From assembly GCA_035503615.1 (NCBI GenBank), contig DATJTI010000034.1, positions 1 to 64,000 of the forward strand: DNA of 64,000 bases, read 5' to 3'. Shown piece by piece: positions 62,958 through 64,000 of this stretch (its first letter is position 1; every line of letters begins with the position of its first letter). Source of the stretch: AP-15 sp035503615. Its GTDB lineage: Bacteria > Pseudomonadota > Alphaproteobacteria > ATCC43930 > CGMCC-115725. Below the pieces are notes generated by a model that did no database searches, was not told the origin of the DNA, and saw nothing but the letters and a program-made list of their open reading frames with translations. A program made the translations under genes and the position numbers.

Positions 62958-63794
62958 ATGAGCGATGACCGCCATCCGCCGACGCCACCGATCCTCGCCG
63001 GCAAGGAGTTCGCCGCAGCCTCGGTGTTCGAGCCGGCGAACCTGCTGCGCGAGGCGCGCCGCCAGAAGCGGCTGCCGCACTGCGAGGTGCCGCAGATCTG
63101 CGTCCTCGACCCCGATGGCGACATCCTGCGCGCGCTGCGCAGCAGCGGCGAGGCACGTCGATCATCGGGCTGGGCGTGCTACCACACCGATCTTTACGAG
63201 TTCGCCTGCGGGGACGAGCGCTTTGGCATGATCGGCTGCGCGGTCGGCGCCTCGTTCGCGGTGCTGATCGCCGAGCAGCTGTTCGTCTCGGGCTGCCGCT
63301 TTCTGATCAGCATGACATCGGCCGGGCAAATCGTCGCGCGGGGTCAGCCGCCCTATTTCGTGTTGATCGATCGGGCATTGCGCGATGAAGGGACAAGCTA
63401 TCATTACCTGCCGCCGGCCGAATTCGCCGAGGCCGATGCGGTCCTGGCCGACCGTGCGTTCGCGGCACTCGCCGGCATGGCCGAGCCGGTCCATCGCGGT
63501 GCCGCCTGGACCACGGACGCGCCGTTTCGCGAAACCCTGGCGGCAATCGAGCGGTGCCGCGCCCGCGGCATCCTTGCGGTCGAGATGGAAGCGGCGGCGC
63601 TTTATGCCTTCGCCCGTGCTCGCAGCAAGCCGGTGCTGTGCTTTGCCCATGTGACGAACCGGATGGCGGTGGCTGCCGGCGATTTCGAAAAGGGCGAAGC
63701 CGCCGGCGCCCACGCGTCGCTTTCGGTCATTGCCGCCGCGGCCCGCGCCTGGCGTGACCTTACCGGCGCTCCCAGATGGGTCGGCGCTTGCTGA
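62958..63794 (+). CDS. Nucleoside phosphorylase-family protein
   Basis: 278 residues resembling uridine/purine nucleoside phosphorylases: YHTDLYEFACGDERFGMIGCAVGASFAVLIAEQLFVSGCRFLISMTSAGQI, RALRDEGTSYHYLPPAEFAEADAVL, and the ribose-binding LAVEMEAAALYAFARA near 214-229. These split a nucleoside with phosphate, or act on related substrates. The N-terminal 40 residues (PPILAGKEFAAASVFEPANLLREARRQK) are typical of a less-studied branch. The stop overlaps the next gene as TGATG. Confidence 0.82.
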   Translation: MSDDRHPPTPPILAGKEFAAASVFEPANLLREARRQKRLPHCEVPQICVLDPDGDILRALRSSGEARRSSGWACYHTDLYEFACGDERFGMIGCAVGASFAVLIAEQLFVSGCRFLISMTSAGQIVARGQPPYFVLIDRALRDEGTSYHYLPPAEFAEADAVLADRAFAALAGMAEPVHRGAAWTTDAPFRETLAAIERCRARGILAVEMEAAALYAFARARSKPVLCFAHVTNRMAVAAGDFEKGEAAGAHASLSVIAAAARAWRDLTGAPRWVGAC

Positions 63795-64000
63795 TGGGAG
63801 ACATGCGGTCGCCAGGCGATCCCGCCGGATTCTGCGCGATCGCCGTGATGGCCAAGGCGCCGCAGGTCGGCGCGGTCAAGACCCGGCTGGTCCCGCCGCT
63901 TTCCGCCGTCGAGGCGGCGGCATTGAGCGGCTGCTTCATCCGCGACATTGCCGAGAACATCCTGTTGGCGGCTCGCGCGGAAGCGATTGCCGGCTATGTC
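63794..64000 (+). CDS. DUF2064 / TIGR04282-type glycosyltransferase, N-terminal part
   Basis: The first 69 codons of a gene that continues beyond the window. IAVMAKAPQVGAVKTRLVPPLSAVEAAALSGCFIRDI matches the start of the GT-A-like DUF2064 family (rSAM/selenodomain-associated transferase 1), related to nucleotide-sugar transferases. The ATG shares a base with the stop of the phosphorylase, so the two form an operon. The function cannot be fixed without the rest. Confidence 0.8.
   Translation, partial: MGDMRSPGDPAGFCAIAVMAKAPQVGAVKTRLVPPLSAVEAAALSGCFIRDIAENILLAARAEAIAGYV

Overview
The window is a GC-rich, gene-dense bacterial chromosome segment. The gene content points to an alphaproteobacterium: a Ros/MucR zinc-finger regulator, a phasin, a DUF992 secreted protein, UbiK and YbjN next to proC, the uvrC-pgsA-molybdopterin gene order, and the aminotransferase / MarR / OmpR-type regulator / sensor kinase arrangement that resembles petP-petR loci. 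The mix of LLM flavin oxidoreductases, SDRs, an amidase, a GMC oxidoreductase and Liv-type transport suits a soil or water heterotroph of the Rhodospirillales/Hyphomicrobiales kind, but the genus cannot be fixed from sequence alone. No rRNA, tRNA, CRISPR array, insertion sequence or prophage was recognised.

Layout. 1-5288: lepA (partial, minus), a decayed patch holding remnants of a histidine kinase and an HNH nuclease, then uvrB with a translationally overlapping pteridine-reductase-like SDR. 5289-10644: uvrC, pgsA and a molybdenum-cofactor run mobB-moeA-moaD-moaE with overlapping starts. 10691-15702: a methyltransferase, ilvE (minus), and divergently a MarR regulator followed by a response regulator/histidine kinase pair, then a convergent phasin. 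15811-19877: TetR, proC, ybjN and ubiK (minus), a HAD phosphatase (plus) and a DNA glycosylase-family protein (minus). 20041-29371: an LLM oxidoreductase, gltD and gltB (ammonia assimilation) and a GMC oxidoreductase. 29531-33757: a sirtuin, an RlmM-like methyltransferase, an SDR with an altered active site, a DUF992 protein and a canonical SDR. 33828-39350: an AI-2E-type membrane protein, a GT2 glycosyltransferase coupled to a YkoP-like protein, and the potassium transporter kup. 39581-44862: LLM oxidoreductase, amidase, HIT protein, a zinc-ribbon class III cyclase and a small secreted protein. 45250-54288: mucR, a P1/NylC-like self-cleaving peptidase, and a complete branched-chain-amino-acid-type ABC transporter with two tandem binding proteins, convergent with fumarylacetoacetase. 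54416-57794: SGNH hydrolase plus a tiny membrane ORF, MBL hydrolase and nudC. 57848-61430: an EmrAB-like efflux pair divergent from its likely TetR regulator across a clear inverted repeat. 61460-64000: MmgE/PrpD protein divergent from a nucleoside-phosphorylase-like gene that overlaps a partial DUF2064 glycosyltransferase.

Most of the window is ordinary housekeeping and catabolic DNA. The recurring oddity is a set of short tandem repeats (12-20 bp units, two to five copies) at gene borders or in frame near protein ends (uvrC, kup, tetR, upstream of the amidase and nudC, and across the stop codons of three genes). I found no defence island, secretion system or biosynthetic cluster that would count as a clearly new system. 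The best second-look items are the repeat family, the Asp-Tyr-Lys SDR behind uvrB, the SDR without Ser/Lys, the YkoP-glycosyltransferase operon and the tandem substrate-binding proteins beside the NylC-like peptidase.
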